A DNA stretch of 54,520 bases from an uncultured SAR86 cluster bacterium (GCA_902595715.1 CACJRI010000002.1:117449-171968); one strand, 5' to 3'; shown: positions 37,400 to 45,540, numbered from the stretch's first letter. The notes: generated by a model from the sequence alone, not told the origin. Made by a program: numbers and translations.

Positions 37400-38789
37400 A
37401 AATAAAAAAATCTGGATAGCTGATGATGACGAATCAATTAGATTTGTTCTTGAATCAGGTTTATCTGAAGCTGGTTTTAATGTCTCAACTTTTGAAGATG
37501 GTAATGAGGTTGTAAATAAGCTAGATATAGAATCGCCCCATCTTCTGCTTACCGATTTAAAGATGCCAGGCAGAGATGGCATGGATTTATTGGAAACTTT
37601 TCGTAACGATCATCAAAAAATACCCATCATTATAATGACAGCTCATTCAGATTTAGACACTACAGTGGAGGCTTTCGAGGCAGGTGCTTGGGATTACATA
37701 GCCAAACCTTTCGATTTAAATACGGCTATAGAAAAAATTAACAAAGCTATTTCTGAAAAGAAAAATGTACAAAAGAAACTTTCAGAAAAAGAAGAGATTA
37801 GTCTCAGGGCAGGAAAGATTCTTGGTAAATCACCGGCAATGCAAGATCTTTTTAACTCAATAGGAAAACTGTCTCACTCTGATAGCACAGTTTTATTAGT
37901 TGGTGAATCAGGGACAGGAAAAGAATTAGTGTCTCAAGCAATCTTTGAACACTCAGATAGATCAAATAAAAAGTTAATCTCTCTAAATGTTGCTGATATA
38001 CCTGTCGAGCTATTAGAGTCTGAGTTATTCGGTCATGAAAAAGGCGCCTTCAAAGGTGCTGGTGATCAAAGAATAGGTAGATTTGAGCAAGCTGATAAAG
38101 GAACTCTTTTTTTAGATGAAGTTGGAGATATGCCTTTAGAAACTCAAACTAGAATAATAAGAGTTTTATCAAGTGGAGAGTTTTATAGAATTGGAGGAAA
38201 TAGCCCTATTAAAGTTGATGTGAGAATTATTGCTGCAACTAACCAAAACCTTGAAGAAAAAGTGAAGAATGGCTCATTCAGAGAAGATCTTTATCACAGA
38301 CTTAATGTAATAAAAATTAATTTACCTCCTTTACGGGACAGAAAGGAGGATATTCTTTTGTTAACTAGTTATTTCTTAAAAAAATTCTCAGAAGAAGCAA
38401 AAATTAAAGTTAAAGTTCTTAGCAAAGAGGTTGAGGAACTTTTTGAAAATTTGATCTGGCCTGGAAATGTCTTGCAATTACAAAATGTTTGTCAGTCTTT
38501 AACTTTACTTTCTTCTGGTCAAGAGATTTCTATGAGCGATATCCCTAAAGACCTATCTTTACAAAGAAAGGGTCCGGAAATGAGTTGGAGTGATATGCTC
38601 GAATCATGGGCTTCAAAAAAATTACTTAAGGGAGATGATCATATTCTAAACAGCGCTACTCCAATATTTGAAGGTACAATGATAAAGGCTGCTCTAAAGG
38701 CAACAAAAGGGAAAAAAAGTGAAGCGGCTAAACTTCTTGGTTGGGGCAGAAATACTCTAGCTCGAAAGATTACCGAGCTTGATCTTTAA
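37392..38789 (+). CDS. ntrC: Response regulator NtrC with altered GAFTGA loop (GAFKGA)
   Basis: 465 residues. Receiver domain with phospho-acceptor Asp55 (LLLTDLKMPG) and conserved MTAHSD and KPFD. The AAA+ domain has Walker A GESGTGKE (171-178), Walker B TLFLDEVGDMP and the arginine finger region FREDLYHRLNVI. Its L1 loop reads EKGAFKGAG, with Lys221 (AAA at 38052-38054) where sigma54 activators have a near-invariant Thr. The C-terminal Fis-type helix-turn-helix (KKSEAAKLLGWGRNTLARKI) is intact. Everything else is conserved, so the protein is probably functional but may not act on sigma54. Overlaps the convergent rhodanese gene by 4 nt. Confidence 0.93.
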   Translation: MAKNKKIWIADDDESIRFVLESGLSEAGFNVSTFEDGNEVVNKLDIESPHLLLTDLKMPGRDGMDLLETFRNDHQKIPIIIMTAHSDLDTTVEAFEAGAWDYIAKPFDLNTAIEKINKAISEKKNVQKKLSEKEEISLRAGKILGKSPAMQDLFNSIGKLSHSDSTVLLVGESGTGKELVSQAIFEHSDRSNKKLISLNVADIPVELLESELFGHEKGAFKGAGDQRIGRFEQADKGTLFLDEVGDMPLETQTRIIRVLSSGEFYRIGGNSPIKVDVRIIAATNQNLEEKVKNGSFREDLYHRLNVIKINLPPLRDRKEDILLLTSYFLKKFSEEAKIKVKVLSKEVEELFENLIWPGNVLQLQNVCQSLTLLSSGQEISMSDIPKDLSLQRKGPEMSWSDMLESWASKKLLKGDDHILNSATPIFEGTMIKAALKATKGKKSEAAKLLGWGRNTLARKITELDL

Positions 38790-39193
38790 CTGATTAAAGG
38801 TAATTTTTCCGATACCCAATTATTTATTCCGCCTTTTAAGACGAAAACGCTAATTTCTTCTTTTTTTAAATCTGAAGCCATACGAGATGAATTTGTACCA
38901 TTTTGACATACCAATATTATTGGTTTGTTATCAGCTTTCGCTATTTCCTTCTTACAAGCCACTAGGTCAGGACCTACATGTATTGCTTGGCTAATTTTTC
39001 CTTCATCAAATTCTTTTTGAGTCCTTATATCAATAACTAGAGCATTTTTTTTATTGATTAAAACAACTCCTTTATGAGGTTCTAAATTAATTGCTTTTGA
39101 GACCCTATCCAATAAGTAAAGAGCAAATAATGAAAAGATCAAAGGAATAACAATAAACCAATTGTCGATTAAAAATTCAATAAAATATGGCAT
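38786..39193 (-). CDS. Membrane-anchored rhodanese, YibN-like
   Basis: 135 residues from the ATG at 39193; a longer reading to 39364 would run through gpmA and is rejected. One membrane helix at about 10-28 (WFIVIPLIFSLFALYLL) is followed by a rhodanese domain with ALVIDIRTQKEFDEGKI and the active-site Cys in LVCQNGTNSSRMA. E. coli YibN has the same layout and is also divergent from a phosphoglycerate mutase gene. Substrate unknown. Confidence 0.88.
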   Translation of the reverse strand: MPYFIEFLIDNWFIVIPLIFSLFALYLLDRVSKAINLEPHKGVVLINKKNALVIDIRTQKEFDEGKISQAIHVGPDLVACKKEIAKADNKPIILVCQNGTNSSRMASDLKKEEISVFVLKGGINNWVSEKLPLIS

Positions 39194-39230
39194 AAGCGCG
39201 ATATGATAAACGTAAAACTGATTTGAAACT

Positions 39231-39848
39231 ATGAATTCAGAAGAAAATTTTTCTAACTTAGTTCTTGTAAGACATGGGCAAAGCGAATGGAATGCAAAAA
39301 ATCTCTTTACAGGCTGGAAAAATCCAGGACTTACTGATAAAGGTCTGGAAGAGGCAAAAATCACAGGGGGTAAAATAAAAGAACAAAATATTATTTTTGA
39401 TATCCACTTTACCTCGGAACTAAAAAGAGCTCAGTTAACAGGAGAAATAATTCTGTCTGAGATTGATCAAGAAGCTTTAGAGACAGTAAAAAATATTGCA
39501 TTAAACGAAAGAGATTATGGTGAATTGGCTGGGCTAAATAAAGATGAATCGAGAGAGAAATGGGGAGAGGAACAGATTCATATATGGAGAAGGTCTTTTG
39601 ATCAACCGCCTCCCGGAGGAGAAAGTTTAAAAGATACGGCAGATAGAGTTATTCCGTATTTTGATAAAGTCATAAAGCCTTTTCTTAAAAAAAAGAAGAA
39701 TGTTTTGATATGCGCTCATGGAAACTCTCTTCGAGCACTTGTAATGCATATAGAAAAAATATCCCCTAAAGAGATAGTTAGAATAGAAATAGCTACAGGT
39801 GAGCCTATTTTTTATAAATTTAAAAATGAAAAATTTATTAGAACCTAA
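39231..39848 (+). CDS. gpmA: 2,3-bisphosphoglycerate-dependent phosphoglycerate mutase
   Basis: Interconverts 3- and 2-phosphoglycerate. 205 residues, the short form. LVRHGQSEWNAKNLFTGWKN holds the phospho-His, ERDYGELAGLNKDESREKWG follows, and ICAHGNSLRALVMHI carries the second His. It ends 4 nt inside the convergent hisF. Confidence 0.93.
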   Translation: MNSEENFSNLVLVRHGQSEWNAKNLFTGWKNPGLTDKGLEEAKITGGKIKEQNIIFDIHFTSELKRAQLTGEIILSEIDQEALETVKNIALNERDYGELAGLNKDESREKWGEEQIHIWRRSFDQPPPGGESLKDTADRVIPYFDKVIKPFLKKKKNVLICAHGNSLRALVMHIEKISPKEIVRIEIATGEPIFYKFKNEKFIRT

Positions 39849-40603
39849 AATCTTACTTCAAAACCTTCTCTCTGAAGGGCTTGTTTAACCTTTTTTATAG
39901 AAATTTCTTCGTAATGAAAAATACTTGCTGCAAGCAAAGCATCAGCTTTTCCAAGCTTTACAGCATCAACTAAATGATAAAGCTCTCCAGCTCCTCCAGA
40001 TGCTATAACAGGAATTGATAAATTTTTTGAAAGTTGAGCATACAAGTCATTATCAAAACCACTTTTAGTTCCATCTTTATCCATAGAAGTCATGAGAATT
40101 TCTCCTGCACCTAAATCCTGACCTTTTTTAGCCCACTCAACAGCATTTAGATCAGTTTTATTTTTACCTCCGTGAGAATAGACGTTCCAAATTTTTCCAT
40201 CCTGTTTAGCATCGATAGCTAAAACAATACATTGAGCTCCATATTCTTTGGAAGCCTCAACTATCAGGTCGGGATTTAGAATAGCGCTTGTATTAATAGA
40301 AACTTTATCAGCGCCTGATTTTAGAAGCATATCAATATCTTTAAGAGATTTTATTCCACCACCAACAGTAAAGGGAATAAAGACTTGTGATGCTATTGAT
40401 TTTACAGTTTCAATTGTTGTGGAACGCTCTTCAAAAGATGCGTCGATATCCAACATGCATATCTCATCTGCACCTTCAGCATCATATCTTTTAGCGGCTT
40501 CTGCTGGATCTCCAGCGTCAACAATATCCTTGAAATTAATACCCTTAACCACTCTTCCGCCTCTGACATCTAAACAAGGGATTATTCGAACTGCTAAACT
40601 CAT
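39845..40603 (-). CDS. hisF: Imidazole glycerol phosphate synthase subunit HisF
   Basis: Cyclase subunit, 252 residues. It begins SLAVRIIPCLDVRGGRVVKG with the catalytic Asp in CLDV, has FTVGGGIKSL, LAIDAKQDG, EILMTSMDKDGTKSG with the second catalytic Asp, and IASGGAGE. It works with HisH, encoded two genes upstream. It follows hisA after 4 nt. hisI/hisE are not downstream; gpmA comes in from the other side. Confidence 0.97.
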   Translation of the reverse strand: MSLAVRIIPCLDVRGGRVVKGINFKDIVDAGDPAEAAKRYDAEGADEICMLDIDASFEERSTTIETVKSIASQVFIPFTVGGGIKSLKDIDMLLKSGADKVSINTSAILNPDLIVEASKEYGAQCIVLAIDAKQDGKIWNVYSHGGKNKTDLNAVEWAKKGQDLGAGEILMTSMDKDGTKSGFDNDLYAQLSKNLSIPVIASGGAGELYHLVDAVKLGKADALLAASIFHYEEISIKKVKQALQREGFEVRF

Positions 40604-40607
40604 TTTT

Positions 40608-41324
40608 TTAAAACATCTCTAAAGCTTCTTTTAAGTTTATTTTATTTTCATAAAGTGAAACACCGCAGATAGCTCCTGTAACATTGGGAATTTTTGAAAG
40701 GTTTATCAAATCATTTATATCTTTTATTCCTCCCGAAGCTATAACGGGAAAAGGAGATAATTTTGCAACTTCAGATGTTTCTTCTAAATTGGGCCCAGAA
40801 AGCATGCCGTCTTTATTGATGTCTGTATAAATAATTGATTTGATAGGAAGCTCTTTATATGAATTGATCAAGTCTGAGGCTGATAATTTTGAAGCTTCTG
40901 TCCACGCTTCTGCAGCAAGAAAACCGTTCATTGCATCGATACCCAAAATGATTTTGTTTGGAAAGGTTATACAGGCTTTCGTAAATAGTTTTTTATCCTT
41001 TATAGCAATGCTTCCTAGAATTACATGATCAACACCAGATTCTAAGATTAAATCTAAGGTTTCAAGATCTCTTACCCCTCCTCCCAACTGAAGATTTACG
41101 TCTGGGAATTTTTCTTTAATCTCTAATACATATTCTAAGTTTTCAGGTTTACCTGATTTGGCTCCGTCCAAATCAACCAAATGAAGTTTATTTGTTCCTT
41201 TTTTTATCCAATGAGCTGCTGCATCGACGGGCTTTTCAAAGTAAATTTTAGTTGAGGATAAGTCTCCTTTTTGTAAACGAACACATTTTCCGCTTTGGAT
41301 ATCAATTGCAGGAATTGGCAACAT
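40608..41324 (-). CDS. hisA: ProFAR isomerase HisA
   Basis: 238-residue TIM-barrel isomerase of histidine synthesis. PAIDIQSGKCVRLQKGD at the N-terminus with the catalytic Asp, LQLGGGVRDLETLDLIL, IIYTDINKDGMLSGPN with the second catalytic Asp and VIASGGIKDINDL. It starts directly after the hisH stop. Confidence 0.96.
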   Translation of the reverse strand: MLPIPAIDIQSGKCVRLQKGDLSSTKIYFEKPVDAAAHWIKKGTNKLHLVDLDGAKSGKPENLEYVLEIKEKFPDVNLQLGGGVRDLETLDLILESGVDHVILGSIAIKDKKLFTKACITFPNKIILGIDAMNGFLAAEAWTEASKLSASDLINSYKELPIKSIIYTDINKDGMLSGPNLEETSEVAKLSPFPVIASGGIKDINDLINLSKIPNVTGAICGVSLYENKINLKEALEMF

Positions 41325-41933
41325 TTAAATCTTCCAATTGATAAAGTTTTCCAAAAATTTGAGACCTATTTCTCCACTTTTTTCAGGGTGAAATTGAGTA
41401 GCAAAAATATTCTCATTGGATAAAGACGAAACAAACTCCTCTCCGTAGTGTGTAGTGGTGATACTGGTTTCTGTGCTTGAGGCTACAAAAGAATGAACAA
41501 AGTAAAAAAATTGTTTATCTTCTATTCCTGAAAATAATTGGTGTTTTTTTTCAATCTTTACATTATTCCAACCCATGTGAGGAATTTTCAGATTTTCATT
41601 ATTTATGTCTTTTATTTTGGTAATGCTTCCATTAATTACGCCTAAACCCTTCTCTTTGCTTTCTTCGCTTGAATTGAAGAGAATTTGAAGACCTAAACAA
41701 ATTCCTAGAAAAGGTTTCGATTTTATTGCGTCCAATAAAGGAGTGATCATTTCCGTTTCTTTTAGTTTTTTTACACAAGAACCCATAGAACCTTGTCCTG
41801 GGAAAACAAGCTTATCAATACTTTTAAATTTATCAGGAGTATCAACTATTGAAACTTTTGAGCCAAGTGATTGAAGAGCTCTGGCTACCGAATGTATATT
41901 GCTGGCTCCGTAATCAATTACTCCTAGACGCAT
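41325..41933 (-). CDS. hisH: Imidazole glycerol phosphate synthase glutaminase subunit HisH
   Basis: Class I amidotransferase supplying ammonia to HisF. 202 residues from the ATG at 41933, giving MRLGVIDYGASNIHSVARAL; a longer reading to 41969 would start inside hisB. The nucleophile Cys lies in FLGICLGLQILF and the His/Glu pair in ATQFHPEKSG. It begins 4 nt after hisB. Confidence 0.96.
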   Translation of the reverse strand: MRLGVIDYGASNIHSVARALQSLGSKVSIVDTPDKFKSIDKLVFPGQGSMGSCVKKLKETEMITPLLDAIKSKPFLGICLGLQILFNSSEESKEKGLGVINGSITKIKDINNENLKIPHMGWNNVKIEKKHQLFSGIEDKQFFYFVHSFVASSTETSITTTHYGEEFVSSLSNENIFATQFHPEKSGEIGLKFLENFINWKI

Positions 41934-41937
41934 TAAT

Positions 41938-42525
41938 TTATAGCAAGCCTTTAGTGGAGGGGAGAACATCTCCTTTAGAAGGATCTACCATACATGCAGT
42001 CTTTAGAGCTAAAGCAAATGCTTTGAATATAGTTTCAGCTTGGTGATGAGCATTCTCCCCTTTAAGGTTATCAATATGAACAGTTGCAAGAGCTTTGTTG
42101 ACAAAACCATGGAAAAATTCTTTTAACAAGCTCAGATCGAAATCGTTAATCGATTCTTTTGTGAAATTTACATTCCAACTTAAACCAGGTCTTCCAGAAA
42201 AATCTACAACTACCCTTGATAAAGCCTCATCTAAAGGAGCGTATGCAGAACCAAATCTGAAAATACCTTTTTTATCGCCTAGAGCATTATTAAATGCTTC
42301 GCCAAGACTAATACCTACGTCTTCTACTGTATGGTGAGCATCCACCTCTAAGTCCCCTTTTGCATCTAAGTCGATATCAAACCCACCGTGTTTAGATAAT
42401 TGATCAATCATGTGAACAAAAAAAGGCAGATCTGCTTTTAAATTACTTTCTCCTTTACCATCCAGAGCTAGAGAAAGTTTTATTTGAGTTTCTTTGGTAT
42501 TTCTTTCTAATTCAGCTTTACGCAT
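41938..42525 (-). CDS. hisB: Imidazoleglycerol-phosphate dehydratase HisB
   Basis: 195-residue stand-alone dehydratase, without the N-terminal phosphatase domain fused in E. coli. [20 protein letters not shown] and [19 protein letters not shown] are the two Mn-binding HHxxE-type repeats. It is first in the hisB-hisH-hisA-hisF operon and divergent from mutY across 47 nt. Confidence 0.96.
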   Translation of the reverse strand: MRKAELERNTKETQIKLSLALDGKGESNLKADLPFFVHMIDQLSKHGGFDIDLDAKGDLEVDAHHTVEDVGISLGEAFNNALGDKKGIFRFGSAYAPLDEALSRVVVDFSGRPGLSWNVNFTKESINDFDLSLLKEFFHGFVNKALATVHIDNLKGENAHHQAETIFKAFALALKTACMVDPSKGDVLPSTKGLL

Positions 42526-42572
42526 CTTAATCCTCTTTCAAAAAGACATTATAACGGACAGAAATCAGTAAA

Positions 42573-43595
42573 ATGATAAACATGAATCAATTTTCAAAAA
42601 AAATTATTGATTGGCAAAAAAACAAAGGAAGAAATAATCTTCCTTGGCAGAAAAAAAGTGCCTATGAAGTTTGGATTTCTGAAATTATGCTTCAACAAAC
42701 TCAAGTTGAAACTGTAATCCCATACTACAAGACATTCATAAATACCTTTCCTGAAGTAAAAACTCTGGCGAATAGTTCTGAAGAACAAGTTATGAGTTTG
42801 TGGAGTGGCTTGGGTTATTACTCTAGAGCAAGAAATATTCATAAAACCGCAAAAATAATTTTGAATGAACACAAAGGAAAATTGCCACAAGATTTTAAAA
42901 AATTAGTTGAACTTCCGGGTATCGGCCCTTCTACAGCAGGAGCAATCCTTTCCCTTGCATTTGAATTACCTGGAGTTATTTTAGACGGGAACGTAAAGAG
43001 AGTGATTGCTAGGTTTAAAGGCATTACTAATCCAATGGATAACAATGAGACTCAAAAAAAGGTGAAAAGTTTTGCACAAGCATTTTTACCAAAAAATTCA
43101 TTTAGAGAATATTCTCAGGGCATAATGGATTTAGGTTCTTTGTTGTGTAGGCCAAAAAATCCTATATGCAAAAGTTGTCCTATAAGCAAAAATTGTCAGG
43201 CTTTAAAATTAGGCATTCAAGAAAAAGTTCCATTTAAGAAACCTTCCAAACCAAAAAAAGAAAAAAAGATTGATTGGTTATTGATATCCTCGAAAAATAA
43301 GATATTGCTCAAGCGAAATGACAGCAAAGGTATCTGGAAAAATTTATGGCTTTTTCCTGACAAAAATTTTTTGAGTAAAGACAATATCTCATTACTTGAG
43401 AGAAAAAGATCACTCCCCAAAATTATTCATAATTTATCTCATCGAAAACTAAATATCTCAACGGTCAAATACAATATAAAAAATAAAGATAGATTAAAGA
43501 TAGATGGTTCAAGCTCAGTTTGGGTTAGCAAAGCAGATTCAGTTAAAATGGGTATACCAAAACCAATTAAAGAAATTATAGAAAATTATTTGTGA
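42573..43595 (+). CDS. mutY: Adenine DNA glycosylase MutY
   Basis: Removes adenine mispaired with 8-oxoG. 340 residues; the ATG at 42582 is an equally plausible start. Catalytic Glu lies in WISEIMLQQTQVETVIPYY, the HhH in LPGIGPSTAGAIL and catalytic Asp in VILDGNVKRV. The 4Fe-4S cluster ligands are LCRPKNPICKSCPISKNC. The C-terminal part is a Nudix-like 8-oxoG recognition domain. yggX starts inside its stop codon, the E. coli order. Confidence 0.95.
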   Translation: MINMNQFSKKIIDWQKNKGRNNLPWQKKSAYEVWISEIMLQQTQVETVIPYYKTFINTFPEVKTLANSSEEQVMSLWSGLGYYSRARNIHKTAKIILNEHKGKLPQDFKKLVELPGIGPSTAGAILSLAFELPGVILDGNVKRVIARFKGITNPMDNNETQKKVKSFAQAFLPKNSFREYSQGIMDLGSLLCRPKNPICKSCPISKNCQALKLGIQEKVPFKKPSKPKKEKKIDWLLISSKNKILLKRNDSKGIWKNLWLFPDKNFLSKDNISLLERKRSLPKIIHNLSHRKLNISTVKYNIKNKDRLKIDGSSSVWVSKADSVKMGIPKPIKEIIENYL

Positions 43596-43861
43596 AAACT
43601 GTTTTTTGTAGAAAATATAAAAAAGATTTACCTCAGATGGATAGAGCGCCCTTTCCTGGAGAGAAAGGAGAGCAAATTTTCTCAAGCGTTTCTAAAAAAG
43701 CTTGGATGGAATGGCTTCAACAGCAAACAATGCTTGTTAACGAAAAGCAGTTAGATTTGTCAAAAAAGGAGTCCAGAGATTATCTCAGTCAGCAACTTGA
43801 AAACTTTTTAAATAACGAATCTTTTGATAAGGCTGAAGGTTTTGTCCCTTTAGATAAATGA
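43592..43861 (+). CDS. yggX: Fe(2+)-trafficking protein YggX
   Basis: 89 residues, GTG start overlapping the mutY end by 4 nt. VFCRKYKKDLPQMDRAPFPG, WMEWLQQQTMLVNEKQLDL and the C-terminal AEGFVPL are diagnostic. The family is linked to iron handling and protection of Fe-S proteins such as MutY. Confidence 0.96.
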   Translation: MKTVFCRKYKKDLPQMDRAPFPGEKGEQIFSSVSKKAWMEWLQQQTMLVNEKQLDLSKKESRDYLSQQLENFLNNESFDKAEGFVPLDK

Positions 43862-43883
43862 CTTTATTAGCTTGCTAAATATC

Positions 43884-43889
43884 TATAGA
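43884..43889 (+). promoter_or_regulatory. Putative -10 element of tRNA-Phe
   Basis: TATAGA, followed by AT, lies 15 nt before the tRNA. The best -35 candidate, TTTATT at 43863-43868, is weak and falls at the end of yggX with a 15-nt spacer. Confidence 0.4.
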
Positions 43890-43904
43890 ATTTGATTTCT
43901 TTTT

Positions 43905-43980
43905 GCCCAGATAGCTCAGTCGGTAGAGCAAAGGACTGAAAATCCTTGTGTCGGTGGTTCGATTCCACCTCTGGGCACCA
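43905..43980 (+). tRNA. tRNA-Phe (GAA), with encoded CCA
   Basis: 76 nt folding as a full cloverleaf: acceptor arms GCCCAGA/TCTGGGC, D arm with AGCTCAGTCGGTAGAGC, anticodon loop CTGAAAA with GAA at 43938-43940, and T arm GGTGGTTCGATTCCACC, then ACCA. It is the only complete tRNA in the window. Its 3' 47 nt recur exactly twice downstream. Confidence 0.98.
43934..43980 (+). repeat. Attachment-site core, copy 1 (within tRNA-Phe)
   Basis: The 47-nt block from the 3' side of the anticodon 5' stem to the CCA end. It is identical to 44835-44881, and its last 46 nt equal 47202-47247. The crossover of tRNA-targeting tyrosine integrases usually lies in such a block. Confidence 0.9.
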
Positions 43981-44145
43981 CTCAAACCCTTTAGAATCAA
44001 TACTTTCAGACGATTTCAGTAGTTAGACACAGTTTGAAAGATTTGTGCACAGTCGTGCACATTTAGAATATTGTGCAAAAATACATGATTGATAGAAAAT
44101 ATTAAAAAGATAAAATCAATATAAGAAAATTAATACATATTAGTT

Positions 44146-44760
44146 ATGAAAAATTTACTTTTACTCTCACTTTTTTTCACTGGTGTAATTTCTACAAATG
44201 ACGATGTGTGGGAACCTACTAATGATTATCATCTTAAATGTTTTAATTCGATAGTTCTGTATTCAAAAAATAAAGAGGATTTCAAAGATAATCAGGAAAT
44301 TTATGCTCACTACGATTTTGAGAAAGATAAGAAAGATATAACTTTTCTAAGAGAATATTTCGATTCTTGTTCCGATCTCGGCGACAACTGTTTAAAAAGA
44401 GATGATTTAATTGTGCTTGATAAAGTTACTAAAATTTTTTCTAAATTTGAATGGGAAAGACTGATTTCTAATAGAAAACTCTCTAACGATAAAGTGCATT
44501 CTTTCACTAAGCAATTTACTTGGAACATTGGAACAGATACAGGCGGCGCCACGAAATATACAGAAGGTCACCCCCTAGGACTTTTTGATCCGGTACATTT
44601 AGATAGAGAAAATCTTACTTTAGGATTTAAAAAGTCGACTTATCAGTGCAGTTTAATAACTGCTGCCGAATATATAAGTGGGAAGAGTGCTCTAAATGAA
44701 AAACGAGATTCTTTGAATAAAGAACTTGTAGAAAAAAGAAAAAACAAACTAAGAATTTAA
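44146..44760 (+). CDS. Predicted exported protein of unknown function
   Basis: 204 residues, not recognised. Residues 1-16 (MKNLLLLSLFFTGVIS) look like a signal peptide. The mature part is charged, with five cysteines and a TKQFTWNIGTDTGGATKYTE segment; the last 30 residues are Lys/Arg-rich and probably a helix. It is the only gene of cassette A and is followed after 3 nt by a hairpin terminator. A periplasmic or surface role is inference from the leader only. Confidence 0.7.
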   Translation: MKNLLLLSLFFTGVISTNDDVWEPTNDYHLKCFNSIVLYSKNKEDFKDNQEIYAHYDFEKDKKDITFLREYFDSCSDLGDNCLKRDDLIVLDKVTKIFSKFEWERLISNRKLSNDKVHSFTKQFTWNIGTDTGGATKYTEGHPLGLFDPVHLDRENLTLGFKKSTYQCSLITAAEYISGKSALNEKRDSLNKELVEKRKNKLRI

Positions 44761-44763
44761 GCA

Positions 44764-44789
44764 TTTCATGCAAAGCATGAAAGGTTTTT
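44764..44789 (+). terminator. Rho-independent terminator of the cassette A gene
   Basis: TTTCATGC-AAA-GCATGAAA forms an 8-bp stem with a 3-nt loop and is followed by GGTTTTT. It begins 3 nt after the stop codon at 44760. Confidence 0.7.
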
Positions 44790-44823
44790 GGAGCAAGAAT
44801 TTTTAAATCCAATACCTTGCTCC
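44790..44823. repeat. Inverted repeat next to att copy 2
   Basis: GGAGCAAG (44790-44797) and CTTGCTCC (44816-44823) are perfect 8-bp complements with an 18-nt AT-rich spacer. It lies 11 nt before att copy 2. It could be a protein-binding site or a second hairpin. Confidence 0.55.
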
Positions 44824-44834
44824 ATAATGAGAAT

Positions 44835-44881
44835 GACTGAAAATCCTTGTGTCGGTGGTTCGATTCCACCTCTGGGCACCA
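44835..44881 (+). repeat. Attachment-site core, copy 2 (tRNA-Phe 3' end)
   Basis: Exact 47-nt repeat of 43934-43980, including anticodon GAA, T arm and CCA. The 5' half of a tRNA is missing, so it is a remnant of integration rather than a gene. Confidence 0.92.
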
Positions 44882-44910
44882 TTAATACAGCATTTTTTAA
44901 ATTTGAATTT

Positions 44911-44946
44911 TATGAACACTTATGAACACTAGTTTGAGTGTTCATA
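44911..44946. repeat. Arm-type repeats, left end of cassette B
   Basis: TATGAACACT occurs at 44911-44920 and again at 44921-44930, and its inverse AGTGTTCATA at 44937-44946. The same decamer recurs only at the other end of the cassette as far as I can see. Confidence 0.75.
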
Positions 44947-44985
44947 TTTTTCACATAGTTGCATTAGTTATGCTATTTTTTCAAC

Positions 44986-45540
44986 GTGAAAAAATTTATA
45001 TATGCAACAACCAGTTTTAATGACATTGAAAAAAATGACGTTGGGATTGTTGAAGATGAACTCTCAAATAATGAATTCAGAGTTAAATTCTTGAGATCGA
45101 ATAAAATTATTAGTGTCGGAAAGGGTCAATTAGATATATTTGATATTGAAAAGGTTGGTGATACTTTTGATCATAAAGTCTGTGACAGATGTTTTAAAAG
45201 ACTTCCAATTAATGATTTTCCAGATAACAGAATAAAAAAAGGTGGATTAATTACTAAAAGACCTTCATGTAAAGGTTGTAGAAAAATTAAAGATGGAAAA
45301 GGAATTTCTAAGAAAGATAGAGAAAGGTGGGAAAAAACAAAACCTAAAAATTATGATTTATTTGAATGTCCTATTTGCAATAAATCATCAATTGTCGGAA
45401 TAAGTAAAATTGTATTGGATCATAATCATCAAACAGGTGAAGTGAGAGGATATTTATGTGAGAGTTGTAATACTGGTATTGGTAGGTTTGATGATGATCC
45501 AACCATAGTTATCAGAGCAAAAGAATGGTTAGAAAATTAA
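44986..45540 (+). CDS. Putative type II restriction endonuclease, Hpy99I-like (beta-beta-alpha-Me, endonuclease VII type)
   Basis: 184 residues, GTG start. An N-terminal beta-rich part (about 1-60) is followed by two zinc-binding repeats, each with two CxxC pairs: Cys66/69 with 95/98, and Cys128/131 with 158/161. The second repeat holds VLDHNHQTGEVRGYLC, with Asp145, His146 and, after it, Asn162. Hpy99I as I recall it has the same plan (barrel, two zinc repeats, Asp148, His149, Asn165), with the same spacing. The C5 methyltransferase ends 4 nt into this gene on the other strand, as expected of a partner. A homing or junction-cleaving nuclease is the alternative. Confidence 0.82.
   Translation: MKKFIYATTSFNDIEKNDVGIVEDELSNNEFRVKFLRSNKIISVGKGQLDIFDIEKVGDTFDHKVCDRCFKRLPINDFPDNRIKKGGLITKRPSCKGCRKIKDGKGISKKDRERWEKTKPKNYDLFECPICNKSSIVGISKIVLDHNHQTGEVRGYLCESCNTGIGRFDDDPTIVIRAKEWLEN

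Larger units (their letters stand above)
43981..44881 (+). mobile_element. Integrase-less att-flanked cassette A
   Basis: About 0.9 kb between tRNA-Phe and the second copy of its 3' end. It carries one gene (44146-44760), a terminator hairpin and an inverted repeat close to the right att copy. The 165 nt before the gene hold three GTGCA(C) repeats at 44045-44077. No recombinase gene is present, so movement would need one supplied from elsewhere. Confidence 0.7.

Noticed and set aside
39194-39364. Longer form of the rhodanese beginning at 39364
   Set aside because: It would lie entirely antisense within gpmA. The ATG at 39193 gives the normal YibN layout with the membrane helix at the start.
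41934-41969. Upstream HisH start at 41969
   Set aside because: It lies inside hisB; the ATG at 41933 gives the canonical HisH N-terminus.
44001-44040. Inverted repeat CTTTCAGAC/GTTTGAAAG just after tRNA-Phe as a terminator
   Set aside because: The stem has a mismatch, the loop is long, and no T-run follows, so termination is not supported.
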